A stretch of DNA of 64,000 nt, taken from contig MQUF01000016.1 in the NCBI GenBank assembly GCA_001914235.1, positions 1-64,000 of the forward strand, given 5' to 3'. Below, piece by piece: positions 55,152-63,934 of the stretch. The notes below the pieces were generated by a model that had not been told where the DNA came from, ran no database searches, and worked only from the letters and a program-made list of their open reading frames with translations. Position numbers and translations under genes: made by a program. Position 1 is the stretch's first letter; every line of letters begins with the position of its first letter. Origin of the DNA: Desulfobulbaceae bacterium DB1. GTDB lineage: Bacteria; Desulfobacterota; Desulfobulbia; Desulfobulbales; SURF-16.

Positions 55152-56207
55152 ATGACGGAAATGGTTGACCTGCGGCATCTGACATCGGCACAGCTGGCCC
55201 ATTTCATGGGTGAGCTCGATTTTCCGGAGTCGGCCGCTCGCCGGGTTTTTTCCGCCCTGCAGCGAACCGGGGTGACTGATTTTGCGCAGATGACAATGGT
55301 CAATAAAGTGATCCGTTCGGCCCTGGCCGAAAAATCGGTGATCAGCAGCCTGGTGCCCCTTGCCCTGGAGCAGTCCGGGGACGGTACGCGCAAATTTGTT
55401 TTCCGGCTTGCCGACGGGGCGGTGATCGAAAGCGTGCTGATCCCGGAGAGGAATCGGCATACCCTGTGTATCTCCTCCCAATGCGGCTGCGCCATGGGGT
55501 GCGGCTTCTGCCTCACCGGCCGCATGGGCTTTATCCGCAATCTCTCTGCCGCTGAAATTGTCAACCAGGTGCTGGCCGTGATTGCGCAGATGGTGTCTTC
55601 CGGCATCAAACGGGCAACTCCCAGGGAATATGTCACCAATCTGGTTTTCATGGGCATGGGGGAACCGCTGGCAAACTATGACAATCTGCTCACCACATTA
55701 CGGATCCTGATGGATGAGGCGGGACTTGGCTTCAGCGAGCGGCGGGTCACCGTTTCCACGTGCGGTCTCGCCCCCCGCATCAATGATCTCGGCCGGGATG
55801 TTCGGGTCAATCTTGCCGTTTCCCTGCATGCCGCGGATGATTATACGCGCAGTCGGCTGATGCCGGTTAACCGGCGTTACGATCTCGACGAACTGCTGGC
55901 CGCCTGCCGCTCCTGGTCCCTGTTGAAGAAGCGGGTTGTTCTTTTTGAGTATATCCTGATCCGGGGGATAAATGACGGGGAAAAAGACGCCTTGCTGCTG
56001 GCCGAAAAACTCCATGATATCCCCTGCCGGATTAACCTTCTTCCCTACAACGAGTCAGATTCCCTGTCCTACGCCCGACCCGATGATGGGACGGTTCTGC
56101 GTTTCAGTCGCATATTGCGCGCCGCCGGTTACACCACGATTGTCAGAAGCAGCCGGGGAGCGGACATCTCCGCCGCCTGCGGCCAGTTGGCCTCCTTGGT
56201 CGGCTAG
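55152..56207 (+). CDS. rlmN: Dual-specificity 23S rRNA/tRNA adenine-C2 methyltransferase RlmN
   Basis: 351 aa, full length. Radical-SAM motif 'CGCAMGCGFC' (CxxxCxxC) near residue 115 and the late catalytic Cys in 'SAACGQLASL' near 343. 'GMGEPLANYDNLL' and 'VSLHAADDYTRSRLMPVN' are RlmN signatures. It methylates A2503 of 23S rRNA and A37 of several tRNAs. GGAGGAG precedes the ATG. Confidence 0.95.
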   Translation: MTEMVDLRHLTSAQLAHFMGELDFPESAARRVFSALQRTGVTDFAQMTMVNKVIRSALAEKSVISSLVPLALEQSGDGTRKFVFRLADGAVIESVLIPERNRHTLCISSQCGCAMGCGFCLTGRMGFIRNLSAAEIVNQVLAVIAQMVSSGIKRATPREYVTNLVFMGMGEPLANYDNLLTTLRILMDEAGLGFSERRVTVSTCGLAPRINDLGRDVRVNLAVSLHAADDYTRSRLMPVNRRYDLDELLAACRSWSLLKKRVVLFEYILIRGINDGEKDALLLAEKLHDIPCRINLLPYNESDSLSYARPDDGTVLRFSRILRAAGYTTIVRSSRGADISAACGQLASLVG

Positions 56208-56225
56208 CTGACGCTGCCGGTTGGT

Positions 56226-56262
56226 TATTTGCCCCAATTGGTTTTCGGGGTATTTGCCGCAT
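56226..56262. promoter_or_regulatory. Two candidate enhancer boxes
   Basis: TATTTGCCCCAAT (56226-56238) and TATTTGCCGCAT (56251-56262), 25 bp apart, 100-136 bp upstream of the predicted start. Confidence 0.4.
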
Positions 56263-56335
56263 CGGCCTTCTTTGTGGGGTGAAATTGTATCTATCTCATT
56301 GGTATTTCATAAGAAAGTAAATTTGTGGTGTTGGT

Positions 56336-56351
56336 TGGTCCGGATGTTGCT
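56336..56351 (+). promoter_or_regulatory. Sigma-54 type promoter of the Cys-rich small protein
   Basis: TGGTCCGGATGTTGCT: GG and GC are 12 bases apart, TTGCT is a full -12 element, and the -24 element keeps TGG and the last C. Confidence 0.5.
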
Positions 56352-56534
56352 GTGTGTTAGAGGCAGACGGTGTCTGATGGCGTACGGCAAGCCGGCCCGT
56401 TTTTTACCGGGGAAATCAAAGGAGTCGCAATGTAAAAAAAAGAGGGATGGTCAAAGATTTTCTCCCGGCGCACGAAAAAAATTTTCTCCATTTGGATTCG
56501 TTTTGTAACGGCGTAGGTATCCGGTCTGATTTTC

Positions 56535-56569
56535 GGCGGCAAAGGCCACCCGAAGCAGTGTGGCCCGCC
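56535..56569 (+). promoter_or_regulatory. Leader stem-loop
   Basis: GGCG and GGCCAC pair with GTGGCC and CGCC, enclosing a 5-nt GCAAA bulge and a 10-nt loop. It lies 15 bases before the Shine-Dalgarno AAGGAGG. It resembles no riboswitch that I know. Confidence 0.4.
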
Positions 56570-56599
56570 TGAAACCCGAATAGCGAAGGAGGAATCGAG

Positions 56600-56803
56600 A
56601 TGTCCATCTGGCGATTTACGATTGACGAGAATCTGGTGAAATACGGGGGCAAACAACGGAAAATGCTTCTGCGTAACGGCTGCAATGAACCCTTCAAGGG
56701 CAGATACTGGTGCCCCAAGGCTCAGTGGTTTCAAAAGGAGGCCTGTCCTTTTGTCAACCGCAACGAATGCGAGAATTTCACCTTGATGTGCGGCTCTTTG
56801 TGA
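56600..56803 (+). CDS. Cys-rich small protein of unknown function
   Basis: 67 aa, no signal peptide. Five Cys with spacing C-x9-C-x10-C-x7-C-x6-C, in a context rich in Trp, Lys and Phe ('RYWCPKAQWFQKEACPFVNR'). It could bind zinc or an FeS cluster. AAGGAGGA lies 8 bases before the ATG, a strong sign that it is expressed, as is the promoter upstream. I do not recognise the family. A weak hairpin, AAGTATT/AATACTT (56822-56846), follows the stop. Confidence 0.7.
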   Translation: MSIWRFTIDENLVKYGGKQRKMLLRNGCNEPFKGRYWCPKAQWFQKEACPFVNRNECENFTLMCGSL

Positions 56804-57055
56804 GGAAAGGTTGCGGCAAAAAAGTATTCCCGCTGAAATACTTCTTGCATAAGTTCCATGAAGGGTTTATAGAATAACAATATTGTTGTGCAGTCCTATA
56901 GATGGTTCAAAAAAGTCCAGAAATTGCAGCCGCACAATCCTTATCGGATAAAGTGTGGCTTTTTTTTTGACCGCAAAGGCTGCCGGCCGGACAATGTGCT
57001 CCGGTGTATTATTAAATGGTTCAGCAATGAACCGAATGTAATGGAGTAGCTCGAA

Positions 57056-57256
57056 GTGAAACAAGGTACAGTAAAATGGTTTAATGCGGCCAAGGGTTTT
57101 GGTTTTATCGCAGAGGACAACGGCGGTGATGTTTTCGTTCATTTTTCCGCCATCAAGTCCCAAGGTTACAAATCTCTTGATGAAGGCGCACGGGTTTCAT
57201 TTGAGATCGTTGACGGTCCCAAAGGTCCTGCGGCAAACGATGTTGTTCAGCTGTAA
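57056..57256 (+). CDS. cspA: Cold-shock protein
   Basis: 66 aa. RNP1 'KGFGFIAE' and RNP2 'VFVHFSAI' of a cold-shock domain are intact. It binds single-stranded RNA and unwinds structures at low temperature. Start is GTG at 57056 (GTG AAA CAA). The ~250-nt region before it may hold the long leader common to such genes. The gene is followed by a terminator and then a DEAD-box helicase, a frequent cold-shock pairing. Confidence 0.96.
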   Translation: MKQGTVKWFNAAKGFGFIAEDNGGDVFVHFSAIKSQGYKSLDEGARVSFEIVDGPKGPAANDVVQL

Positions 57257-57283
57257 GACCTGTCAGTAAATCCTGATGACTTC

Positions 57284-57311
57284 GCCCTGCATCCCGCAGG
57301 GCTTTTTTTTT
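57284..57311 (+). terminator. Terminator of the cold-shock gene
   Basis: GCCCTGC / GCAGGGC with a 5-nt loop, then nine T. Confidence 0.9.
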
Positions 57312-57362
57312 CTCCCTGGGTTCCTCCGGCCCGCATTTCCATTTTAAAGAAGATAATAAAAC

Positions 57363-59135
57363 ATGACAGCATTTAAAGAGATTGGCGTTTCAGAAGGTAT
57401 TCTCAAGGCATTGCAGGCACTTGGCTTTGAGCAGCCCACCCCTGTTCAGGAAAAAATCATTCCCCTCATGCTGGAGCAGCGGCGTGATCTCGTCGGACTG
57501 GCCCAGACCGGCACGGGAAAAACGGCGGCCTTCGGCATCCCCCTGGTGCAGTTGATCGATACTCGCCTGGGCGAAACCCAGGGGCTGGTGCTTTGCCCCA
57601 CCCGCGAACTCTGCGTGCAGGTGGCCAGGGATATTGCGGCCTTGGGGCAGTTCCTGCCTCAGTTGCGCGTGTCGGCGGTTTACGGCGGCGCAAATATTGA
57701 ACAGCAGATCAGGGATCTGCGCCGGGGCGCTCAGCTGATCATCGCCACTCCGGGCCGTTTGCACGATCTGCTGCGCCGAGGCGTCGCCGATCTTTCCCAT
57801 ATTACCACCGTTGTCCTTGACGAGGCGGATGAAATGCTGCAGATGGGATTTCAGGACGAGTTGAACGCGATCCTCGCCCACACGCCGCAAAGCAAGAACA
57901 CCCTGCTTTTTTCCGCCACCATGTCCAAGGAGGTGGCGACAATCGCTGCAAAATACATGAACAAGCCTTTGGAAATTACCATTGGTCAGCGCAATGTCGG
58001 AACGGAGAACGTTCGTCATCTCTATTATATGATTCACGCCAGGGACCGTTTTCTGGCCTTGAAGCGCATCGTTGACGGCAACCCCGGACTTTATTCCATC
58101 ATCTTCTGCCGGACCCGCGAAGAAACCAAGGATGTTGCCGATAAGCTCATGCAGGAAGGCTACAGTGTCGATGCCCTGCACGGGGATCTGTCCCAGGGCC
58201 AGCGTGATCTGGTGATGGGCCGTTTCCGCAGCCGGAATCTGCAGATGCTGGTGGCAACCGATGTGGCGGCCCGCGGACTTGATGTGAACGACCTGACCCA
58301 TGTCATCAATTATAACCTGCCCGATGATATCGCTTCCTATACCCACCGCAGCGGCCGCACCGGCAGGGCGGGAAAGACGGGAACCTCCATCGCCATCATC
58401 CATTTGCGGGAAAAGCATAAGATAAAAGAGATTGAACAGCGTCTGGGGAGAAAGTTCGAGTTGTCCCGTATCCCCACCGGCCATGAAATCTGTCAGAAAC
58501 AGCTGCTCAGCCTGGTTGATACCCTGCAGAACAGAGATGTCGATCATGCGCAGATTGAGCCTTTTTTTGCCCAGGTTGCCGAAAAGCTGGCTTCGTTTGA
58601 CCGGGAAGAGCTGATCAAGCGATTCCTGTCCATCGAATTTAACCGGTTTCTTGATTATTACCGTAATGTGCCGGATCTGAACCAACCGGAAGAAAAGCGC
58701 CAATCGGGCCGCCAGTCGGACAGGCAATCGGACCGCCAAACGGAACGTCGGCCGCTGTCGGGCAAAAGCAGCCCACGGCAGTTCCAGGGAGAGCAGTTTG
58801 CCCGTTTCTATCTCAATGTGGGAAAAAAGGATGGGCTGCTGCCCCAGCGCATTATCGGGGAAATTAATGAAATGAATGGCGGCTCCCGCATCAAGATCGG
58901 CAAGATCGAAATAATGAAACATTCCTCCCTGGTGGAGGCGGACAACCGCTTCATCTCCGAGGTGCTCGGTGCCTTCCGCCATCTTGTCATCAACGGCAAG
59001 CCCGTTGCCGTTGAGGTGGTGGAGGAAAAGAACGGCGGTGCAAAAAGTGCGGCCGGCAGCCGGCCGGCCAGGGCCGTCAAGGGAAGCAGCGCTCCCAAAT
59101 ATCCCAAGTCGGGAAGCCGCAGGGCGCAACGCTAA
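57363..59135 (+). CDS. deaD: DEAD-box RNA helicase, DeaD/CsdA-like
   Basis: 590 aa. Q motif 'GFEQPTPVQ', Walker A 'AQTGTGKT' near residue 49, 'VLDEADEML' near 153, 'SAT', 'ARGLDV' and 'HRSGRTGRAGK' near 335. After the two RecA-like domains come ~70 residues and a tail with 'RQSGRQSDRQSDRQTE', then a DbpA-type RNA-binding domain (~475-555, 'FYLNVGKKDGLLPQRIIGEI'). The C-terminus is Lys/Arg/Ser-rich. The helicase remodels rRNA and mRNA at low temperature. The antisense strand has a 614-aa shadow frame, a consequence of strong codon bias. Confidence 0.95.
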   Translation: MTAFKEIGVSEGILKALQALGFEQPTPVQEKIIPLMLEQRRDLVGLAQTGTGKTAAFGIPLVQLIDTRLGETQGLVLCPTRELCVQVARDIAALGQFLPQLRVSAVYGGANIEQQIRDLRRGAQLIIATPGRLHDLLRRGVADLSHITTVVLDEADEMLQMGFQDELNAILAHTPQSKNTLLFSATMSKEVATIAAKYMNKPLEITIGQRNVGTENVRHLYYMIHARDRFLALKRIVDGNPGLYSIIFCRTREETKDVADKLMQEGYSVDALHGDLSQGQRDLVMGRFRSRNLQMLVATDVAARGLDVNDLTHVINYNLPDDIASYTHRSGRTGRAGKTGTSIAIIHLREKHKIKEIEQRLGRKFELSRIPTGHEICQKQLLSLVDTLQNRDVDHAQIEPFFAQVAEKLASFDREELIKRFLSIEFNRFLDYYRNVPDLNQPEEKRQSGRQSDRQSDRQTERRPLSGKSSPRQFQGEQFARFYLNVGKKDGLLPQRIIGEINEMNGGSRIKIGKIEIMKHSSLVEADNRFISEVLGAFRHLVINGKPVAVEVVEEKNGGAKSAAGSRPARAVKGSSAPKYPKSGSRRAQR

Positions 59136-59153
59136 CGAAACCTGATCATTGGT

Positions 59154-59188
59154 GAAAAAGGACAGTCCCGCGACTGTCCTTTTTTTTT
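59154..59188 (+). terminator. Terminator of deaD
   Basis: AAAAA-GGACAGTC / GACTGTCC-T9 with loop CCGC. Confidence 0.92.
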
Positions 59189-59369
59189 GCCCTGCCCCCG
59201 CCGCGCACGAGCCGGCAAACCCCATGAAAATCATGGTTTTTTTCCGGCAGCTTCCCCGTGTCCCTCTGCCGCGATCACACGACAGTCATTGTGCCTGCTT
59301 TGCTCATTGTGTATAGTGACGCTGCCGGTCGCAATACTCCCCAGCAAATACGAAGATACGAGGCCGCCC

Positions 59370-60200
59370 ATGAACGGACTTTCCCCTGAGATAAAACTTG
59401 ATCATCCCCAGGTAACCAAGGTGCTTTTTTACCCCCGCCGTGAAGGGAAAGGGGAGACTCCGGACGGTTGCCTCGATTTCGATATTCCCGTTGACAACGG
59501 CGTCACCATCGGCGCTCGTTTTCATCCAGCCGGAAAAGACGCCCCGAATATCCTGTTTTTCCACGGCAACGGCGAGATTGTCAGTGAATATGACGATATC
59601 GGCAGCGGTTTCGTTGCCCACGGCATGAGTTTTCTGGCAATCGACTATCGAGGTTACGGCTGGAGCGGCGGCGAACCGTCAGCCGGGAAGATGATGCGGG
59701 ACTGTCATGTTGTTTTTGAATACGTGCGGAACTGGCTGGCGGCGGAGGAGCGCAAAGGGTATCTGGTTGTCATGGGGCGTTCGCTGGGCAGCGCCTGCGC
59801 CATCGAGCTTGCCGTGACCGAGAGGCAGGCGGTTGCCGGGCTTATCATCGACAGCGGCTTTGGTCATACACTGCCCCTGTTGCGCTGTCTGGGGGTTGAT
59901 GTCGACGGCCTGGGAATCACGGAGGATGAGTGCTTCAACAACCTGAAGAAGATCACGACATTCATCAAGCCCCTGCTTATCCTCCATGCCCAATTGGATC
60001 AAATCATTCCGGTCGGTGATGCCGCGGAACTGCATGCCCGGTGCATGTCCCGCATGGGTGAATTTCAGATTGTGCCGGGCGCTGATCACAACACCATTTT
60101 TGAGCAAACCGGCAAACTCTATTTCGAGGTGGTTGGGCGTTTTGTGAAAAAGATCGGCATGCCGGTACGACGGCGGAGAACCGGGCGCGGCAGGGATTAG
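59370..60200 (+). CDS. Alpha/beta-hydrolase
   Basis: 276 aa. Hydrolase fold with 'ILFFHGNGEIVSEY' (oxyanion region) near residue 62, nucleophile elbow 'GRSLGS' near 136, and His in 'VPGADHNTIF' near 240. No signal peptide in the chosen frame. ATG 59370 has GAGG 8 bases upstream; the longer frame from 59187 crosses the deaD terminator and is rejected. The gene's last 4 bp overlap the convergent flavoprotein gene. Substrate unknown; similar proteins are esterases or thioesterases. Confidence 0.85.
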   Translation: MNGLSPEIKLDHPQVTKVLFYPRREGKGETPDGCLDFDIPVDNGVTIGARFHPAGKDAPNILFFHGNGEIVSEYDDIGSGFVAHGMSFLAIDYRGYGWSGGEPSAGKMMRDCHVVFEYVRNWLAAEERKGYLVVMGRSLGSACAIELAVTERQAVAGLIIDSGFGHTLPLLRCLGVDVDGLGITEDECFNNLKKITTFIKPLLILHAQLDQIIPVGDAAELHARCMSRMGEFQIVPGADHNTIFEQTGKLYFEVVGRFVKKIGMPVRRRRTGRGRD

Positions 60201-61468
60201 CCGCTGCCGGGCATACCTCGGTGCAGGCAGTGGCCGTAGTGGATGCGATGGCTGATGAGTTCTTTTTTTATGGCGCGCACCGGCCGCCTGCCGCATATGA
60301 TCTGCCGGTAGATGCCGGCCCGGTCGATATCGCCGATAAACAGCGCGCCTGTCAGGTAATTGCCGTCAGCGGAAAAAACCAGCTTGCGATATCCCTGTTG
60401 TCCCTTGCTGACATGAACTTCGCAGCCGCTGCCCTCGGTATGCACAACTCCCATGGAAACAAAAGGGGTATCCGCCACCTGGGCGGCATTCATTCGTGTC
60501 AATGCGCCGTCGTATGCGCTGCGGCGCCCGGCCATGTTGAATCCGGCACAGCGGCCCATGGCAACGGCATTGGTCCACAGGCCGCTGATGATTTTTTCAC
60601 CACTGTCGGGATTGGTGGTCATCGCCACATCGCCGGCAGCATAAACCCCGGCTGCGCTTGATTGGGTGAAATGGTCGACCACCACTCCCTGTTGCGCCGC
60701 AATGTTGCTTGATTCGAGAAATTCCGCATTGGGTCGCACGCCGGTGCCGATGCAGACCATCTGGCAGCATATGTGTTGCCCGTCATCGAGCATGACGCCG
60801 TTTACGCCGTCGTCATTTGCCTCGATTCGAGCGATTGTCCGGCCGGTGATGAGACGGATGCCCTTGCCGCGCAGGATGTCATGGAAAAGGGCGGCCCCTT
60901 CGGCGTCCATCAACCGGGGCAGCACGGACTTCTCCAGTTCCACCATGGTGATCTCGATTCCCCGCTCAAGCAGGGCAAAGGCGGCCTTGATATTGAGGAT
61001 GCCCGCGCCCAGCAGCACGGCCTGTCCGGTCCTGGGCAGGTGGTGTGCCATGGCCCGGGCATCGGCCAGGGTTCTGAAGGTGAAAATGCCCTTGCCCGGA
61101 TCCGCGGCGAGATGGCCGGGCAGTGCCGGGCGGCTGCCGGAGGCGATCAGCAGTTTATCGTAGGAGAGCGCCTCGCCGCCGGCAAGAACCACCCTGTTGG
61201 TTTCCGGCTCCACGGCACGTACCTTTTTCCCCAGATAAATAGCCATGCCGCCTGCCCAAAAGGGGCCGCAGCCCTCCATGCGGATCGCTTCCGCCGTTTT
61301 CCCGCCGCTGACGATAAACGGAATCATCGGCCGAAAATAGGGAGGGTCCGCCTCGGCGGAGAGCACGGTGATGGACCCGGTCTGATCCGCCTGCCGGATG
61401 GCGGACGCAGCGGCAAGGCCGGCGGCACCGGCGCCGATGATCAGGTATTTTTGTTTGTCGCGCCCCAT
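60197..61468 (-). CDS. FAD/NAD(P)-dependent oxidoreductase of the CODH operon
   Basis: 423 aa. FAD-binding 'LIIGAGAAGLAAASAI' at the N-terminus, second nucleotide-binding 'VLLGAGILNIKAAF' near 150, and 'GVYAAGDVAMT' near 275. Belongs to the NADH:acceptor (nitrite-reductase-like / rubredoxin reductase-like) flavoprotein group. Third gene after cooS and cooF: start ATG 61468 is 1 base past the cooF stop. It probably passes electrons from CO via CooF to NAD(P). The protein has no added FeS ligands. Confidence 0.9.
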   Translation of the reverse strand: MGRDKQKYLIIGAGAAGLAAASAIRQADQTGSITVLSAEADPPYFRPMIPFIVSGGKTAEAIRMEGCGPFWAGGMAIYLGKKVRAVEPETNRVVLAGGEALSYDKLLIASGSRPALPGHLAADPGKGIFTFRTLADARAMAHHLPRTGQAVLLGAGILNIKAAFALLERGIEITMVELEKSVLPRLMDAEGAALFHDILRGKGIRLITGRTIARIEANDDGVNGVMLDDGQHICCQMVCIGTGVRPNAEFLESSNIAAQQGVVVDHFTQSSAAGVYAAGDVAMTTNPDSGEKIISGLWTNAVAMGRCAGFNMAGRRSAYDGALTRMNAAQVADTPFVSMGVVHTEGSGCEVHVSKGQQGYRKLVFSADGNYLTGALFIGDIDRAGIYRQIICGRRPVRAIKKELISHRIHYGHCLHRGMPGSG

Positions 61469-61469
61469 C

Positions 61470-61976
61470 TCATTCTCCCTGGTTCGAGGCAAGTTCGTGG
61501 GCCGCGTGGCGACGAATCAGCTGGGTGAATTCATCCGCGGTGCGGTAAATAAGGGCGTTGGTGGGACAGGCATCGACGCAGGCCGGGATCTCCCGGCCGG
61601 GGCAGCGGTCGCAGCGGTAAGCCTTGTGGGTTTCGAGATGGCGATTGATAACGCCGAAAGGACAGACCATGACGCAGGTCCAGCAGCCGATGCATTTTTC
61701 CGCATCCGTGACAACCACTCCTTCCGGGGTGCGGCTGATGGCGCCGCTGATACAGGCATGCATGCAGGGCGCATCCTCGCAGTGGCGGCAGAGCACCGGC
61801 ATGCTTTTGTCCGGGGCCACCCATTCGACAAAAAACCGGCGTCTGGGGGCAGGCTGTTCCAGCATCGCGCTGTACAGGGACTTGCCGGATGAATGTTCCA
61901 CGGCGCAGGCTGTTTCGCAGCTGTGGCACCCCATGCAGCGGTCCGTTCTGACAAAAATTTCTTTTGGCTGGTTCAT
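61470..61976 (-). CDS. cooF: CooF-type polyferredoxin
   Basis: 168 aa. Four 4Fe-4S ligand sets: 'CMGCHSCETAC' near 13, 'CRHCEDAPCMHAC' near 62, 'CIGCWTCVMVC' near 95, 'CDRCPGREIPACVDAC' near 122. It is the electron acceptor for CO dehydrogenase. ATG 61976 with GAGG upstream. It lies 27 bp after cooS. Confidence 0.95.
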   Translation of the reverse strand: MNQPKEIFVRTDRCMGCHSCETACAVEHSSGKSLYSAMLEQPAPRRRFFVEWVAPDKSMPVLCRHCEDAPCMHACISGAISRTPEGVVVTDAEKCIGCWTCVMVCPFGVINRHLETHKAYRCDRCPGREIPACVDACPTNALIYRTADEFTQLIRRHAAHELASNQGE

Positions 61977-62003
61977 AAGAGATCCTCGCTCCAAGCTGAT
62001 CTG

Positions 62004-63920
62004 TCAGGAAAGACCGAGCCCGGCACGCCGTTCATTAATGGCTGCCAGCAAACGGTCGGCCGCGGCTTCCGGGTCAAGTTCCACGATGAAATAGCCTCCG
62101 GTGAGATCCTTCAGCTTGTCAGTCAGGATTTTCGTCACCAGGGCGCTGCCCAGCACCGGCAGCATGACCCCCACGTGGGTGGGCAGACCGGCGGCTACCG
62201 CATAGGTGCCGATGGACACCGCCTTTTCGGAAACCGCTTCCGCGGCGGAGGCCACCACCGGCAGTTTGTCGGTGTCCACCCCGAGGTAGTCGGCCAGGGC
62301 CACGCACAGGGCCACGGCCCGGGAGTTGTCGACGCAGGAACCCATGTGCAGCACCGGCGGCAGGGGGCCATTGAGATTGTTGGCCTCGCCGATTGCGGTA
62401 AGCACCGCCGCCAGACCGGCGCCGCACAGTTCCCCGACATTGGCCGGATCCATGAAGCCGTGCCGCATCAGGGCGCCGGCGCCGCAGCCGGTGGCAAGCA
62501 CCAGCACGTTTTCCTTGAGCAGTTTTTTGGCGATGTGCAGGAAATTTTTGTCCTGGGTGACCTTGACATTGTTGCAGCCGACAAAGAGACACACCCCGCG
62601 GATGTTGCCGGATTTGATGTTGTCCGCCAGCGGTTTGAGAGGATCCCGGGCGTCCACCTTGCGTAAGGCGCCGACAATGGTTTCCACGGAAAACCCGGCC
62701 ACCACGGTGGAGCGGACATCCGGAATGTCGACCTGTCGGCCGTCCCGCCGCCGGAAGTGGTCAAGGGCGACATCAATGATTTCCGCCGCCTTTGCCGCGG
62801 CCCCCTCATCGGTGAAGGCGATATGGGTGGCGCCGCTGATCTTGGCAATGTCCATGGTGGTTATGACCGGTGTGCCGGTGCATTCGGCGACAGTGACGAG
62901 CGAGGGCATGATGCACTGGTAGTCGACAACCACCGCGTCAAGCGCGCCGGTCAACAGGGCCATTTCCTGGCTCACCGAATGGGTGCAGGACGGAATGCCG
63001 TGCCGCATCATCACCTCGTTGCCGGTGCAGCAGATGCCCACCAGATTGATGCCGGAGGCGCCCAGTTCCCTGGCCCGGGCCTGTTTTCCTTGCGCCACGC
63101 TGACGATCACTTCGGAAAGAATCGGGTTGTGCCCGTGCAAGGCGATGTTGACCGCATCGGCCTTCAGGACGCCCATGTTGGTGCTGGTCACCTGGGGGGC
63201 GGGAACGCCGAAGAGGATATCGGCGAGGTCGGTGGCCATGTAGCAGCCGGCCAGATCGGCCACCCCGCAGCGCAGACCGGCCAGCAGCAGGTTGACCGGA
63301 TCGGCGTCAACCCCGTAGAGGGTGCGGTGCATGATCTCGGAGACCTCATGGTCAATGCCCTGCGGCACGATCCCCAGTCGGCTCAACACCTCCACCCGTC
63401 CGGTGGTGACCACGGTGGCCGCCCACATCACCGGTGTTTCTTTTTCATGGAAGTCGGCCAGGGCAGCCCGGGCCAGATCCAGGGCGATCTCATTGTTTTC
63501 ACGGCCATCCACGGCAATACCCAGACGCCGGGCGACACTTTTTAGTTTTTCCGGCTCCTTGATCGAATAATCAGGGGCCTTGCCCAGCGCCATGTTTTTC
63601 AAGGTGTGGGCCAGATGCCTGGCATGACCGGCATGGGCCGCGGTGCCGGCGGCAATGGCCCGGTCCAGCCCACGGGCCACCATGACGTCGGCGTCGGCCC
63701 CGCAGATGCCTGTTTTCGGTCCCTCGCCAAAGGGGTCGATACGGCAGGGCCCCTGCAGGCAGTGGCGGCAGCAGAGGCCCGTGTCGCCGAAGCCGCACTG
63801 CGGGGTCATGGCCTGATAGCGGTCCCAGACCGTAATCACGCCGAGATCCCTGGCCTTGTCTATCATCTGCCGGACGGCAGGGTCCGAGCTGAGCATGTCA
63901 CTGTCACTTGTTGCCGCCAT
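62004..63920 (-). CDS. cooS: Anaerobic carbon monoxide dehydrogenase, catalytic subunit (CooS)
   Basis: 638 aa. The N-terminal clusters are set by 'CGFGDTGLCCRHCLQGPCRI' near residue 42. Cluster C ligands are all present: His in 'ALHGHNP', Cys in 'GICCTGNE', 'DYQC', 'VGCNN', 'ATGCGAG' and 'HMGSCVDN'; the last three are spaced by 30 and 50 residues as in CODH-II. It catalyses CO + H2O to CO2 with the Ni-Fe-S cluster. The operon continues with CooF and a flavoprotein, so this is CO oxidation linked to NAD(P) or reverse, rather than the acetyl-CoA synthase form. GGAGGAG precedes the ATG. No CooA-type TGTCA-N6-TGACA site is seen in the 80 bp upstream. Confidence 0.97.
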   Translation of the reverse strand: MAATSDSDMLSSDPAVRQMIDKARDLGVITVWDRYQAMTPQCGFGDTGLCCRHCLQGPCRIDPFGEGPKTGICGADADVMVARGLDRAIAAGTAAHAGHARHLAHTLKNMALGKAPDYSIKEPEKLKSVARRLGIAVDGRENNEIALDLARAALADFHEKETPVMWAATVVTTGRVEVLSRLGIVPQGIDHEVSEIMHRTLYGVDADPVNLLLAGLRCGVADLAGCYMATDLADILFGVPAPQVTSTNMGVLKADAVNIALHGHNPILSEVIVSVAQGKQARARELGASGINLVGICCTGNEVMMRHGIPSCTHSVSQEMALLTGALDAVVVDYQCIMPSLVTVAECTGTPVITTMDIAKISGATHIAFTDEGAAAKAAEIIDVALDHFRRRDGRQVDIPDVRSTVVAGFSVETIVGALRKVDARDPLKPLADNIKSGNIRGVCLFVGCNNVKVTQDKNFLHIAKKLLKENVLVLATGCGAGALMRHGFMDPANVGELCGAGLAAVLTAIGEANNLNGPLPPVLHMGSCVDNSRAVALCVALADYLGVDTDKLPVVASAAEAVSEKAVSIGTYAVAAGLPTHVGVMLPVLGSALVTKILTDKLKDLTGGYFIVELDPEAAADRLLAAINERRAGLGLS

Positions 63921-63934
63921 GGTCTCCTCCGTGG

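Larger units (their letters stand above)
56208..56599 (+). promoter_or_regulatory. Control region and leader of the Cys-rich small protein
   Basis: About 390 bp with no other gene. Two TATTTGCC words (56226 and 56251), a -24/-12 promoter (56336-56351), and a leader of ~238 nt that includes the stem-loop at 56535-56569. The box-to-promoter spacing matches the tetrahaem and NrfD units. Confidence 0.5.

Noticed and set aside
57390-59234. 614-aa antisense frame across deaD
   Set aside because: Shadow of a strongly biased gene; no Shine-Dalgarno, and it crosses the deaD terminator.
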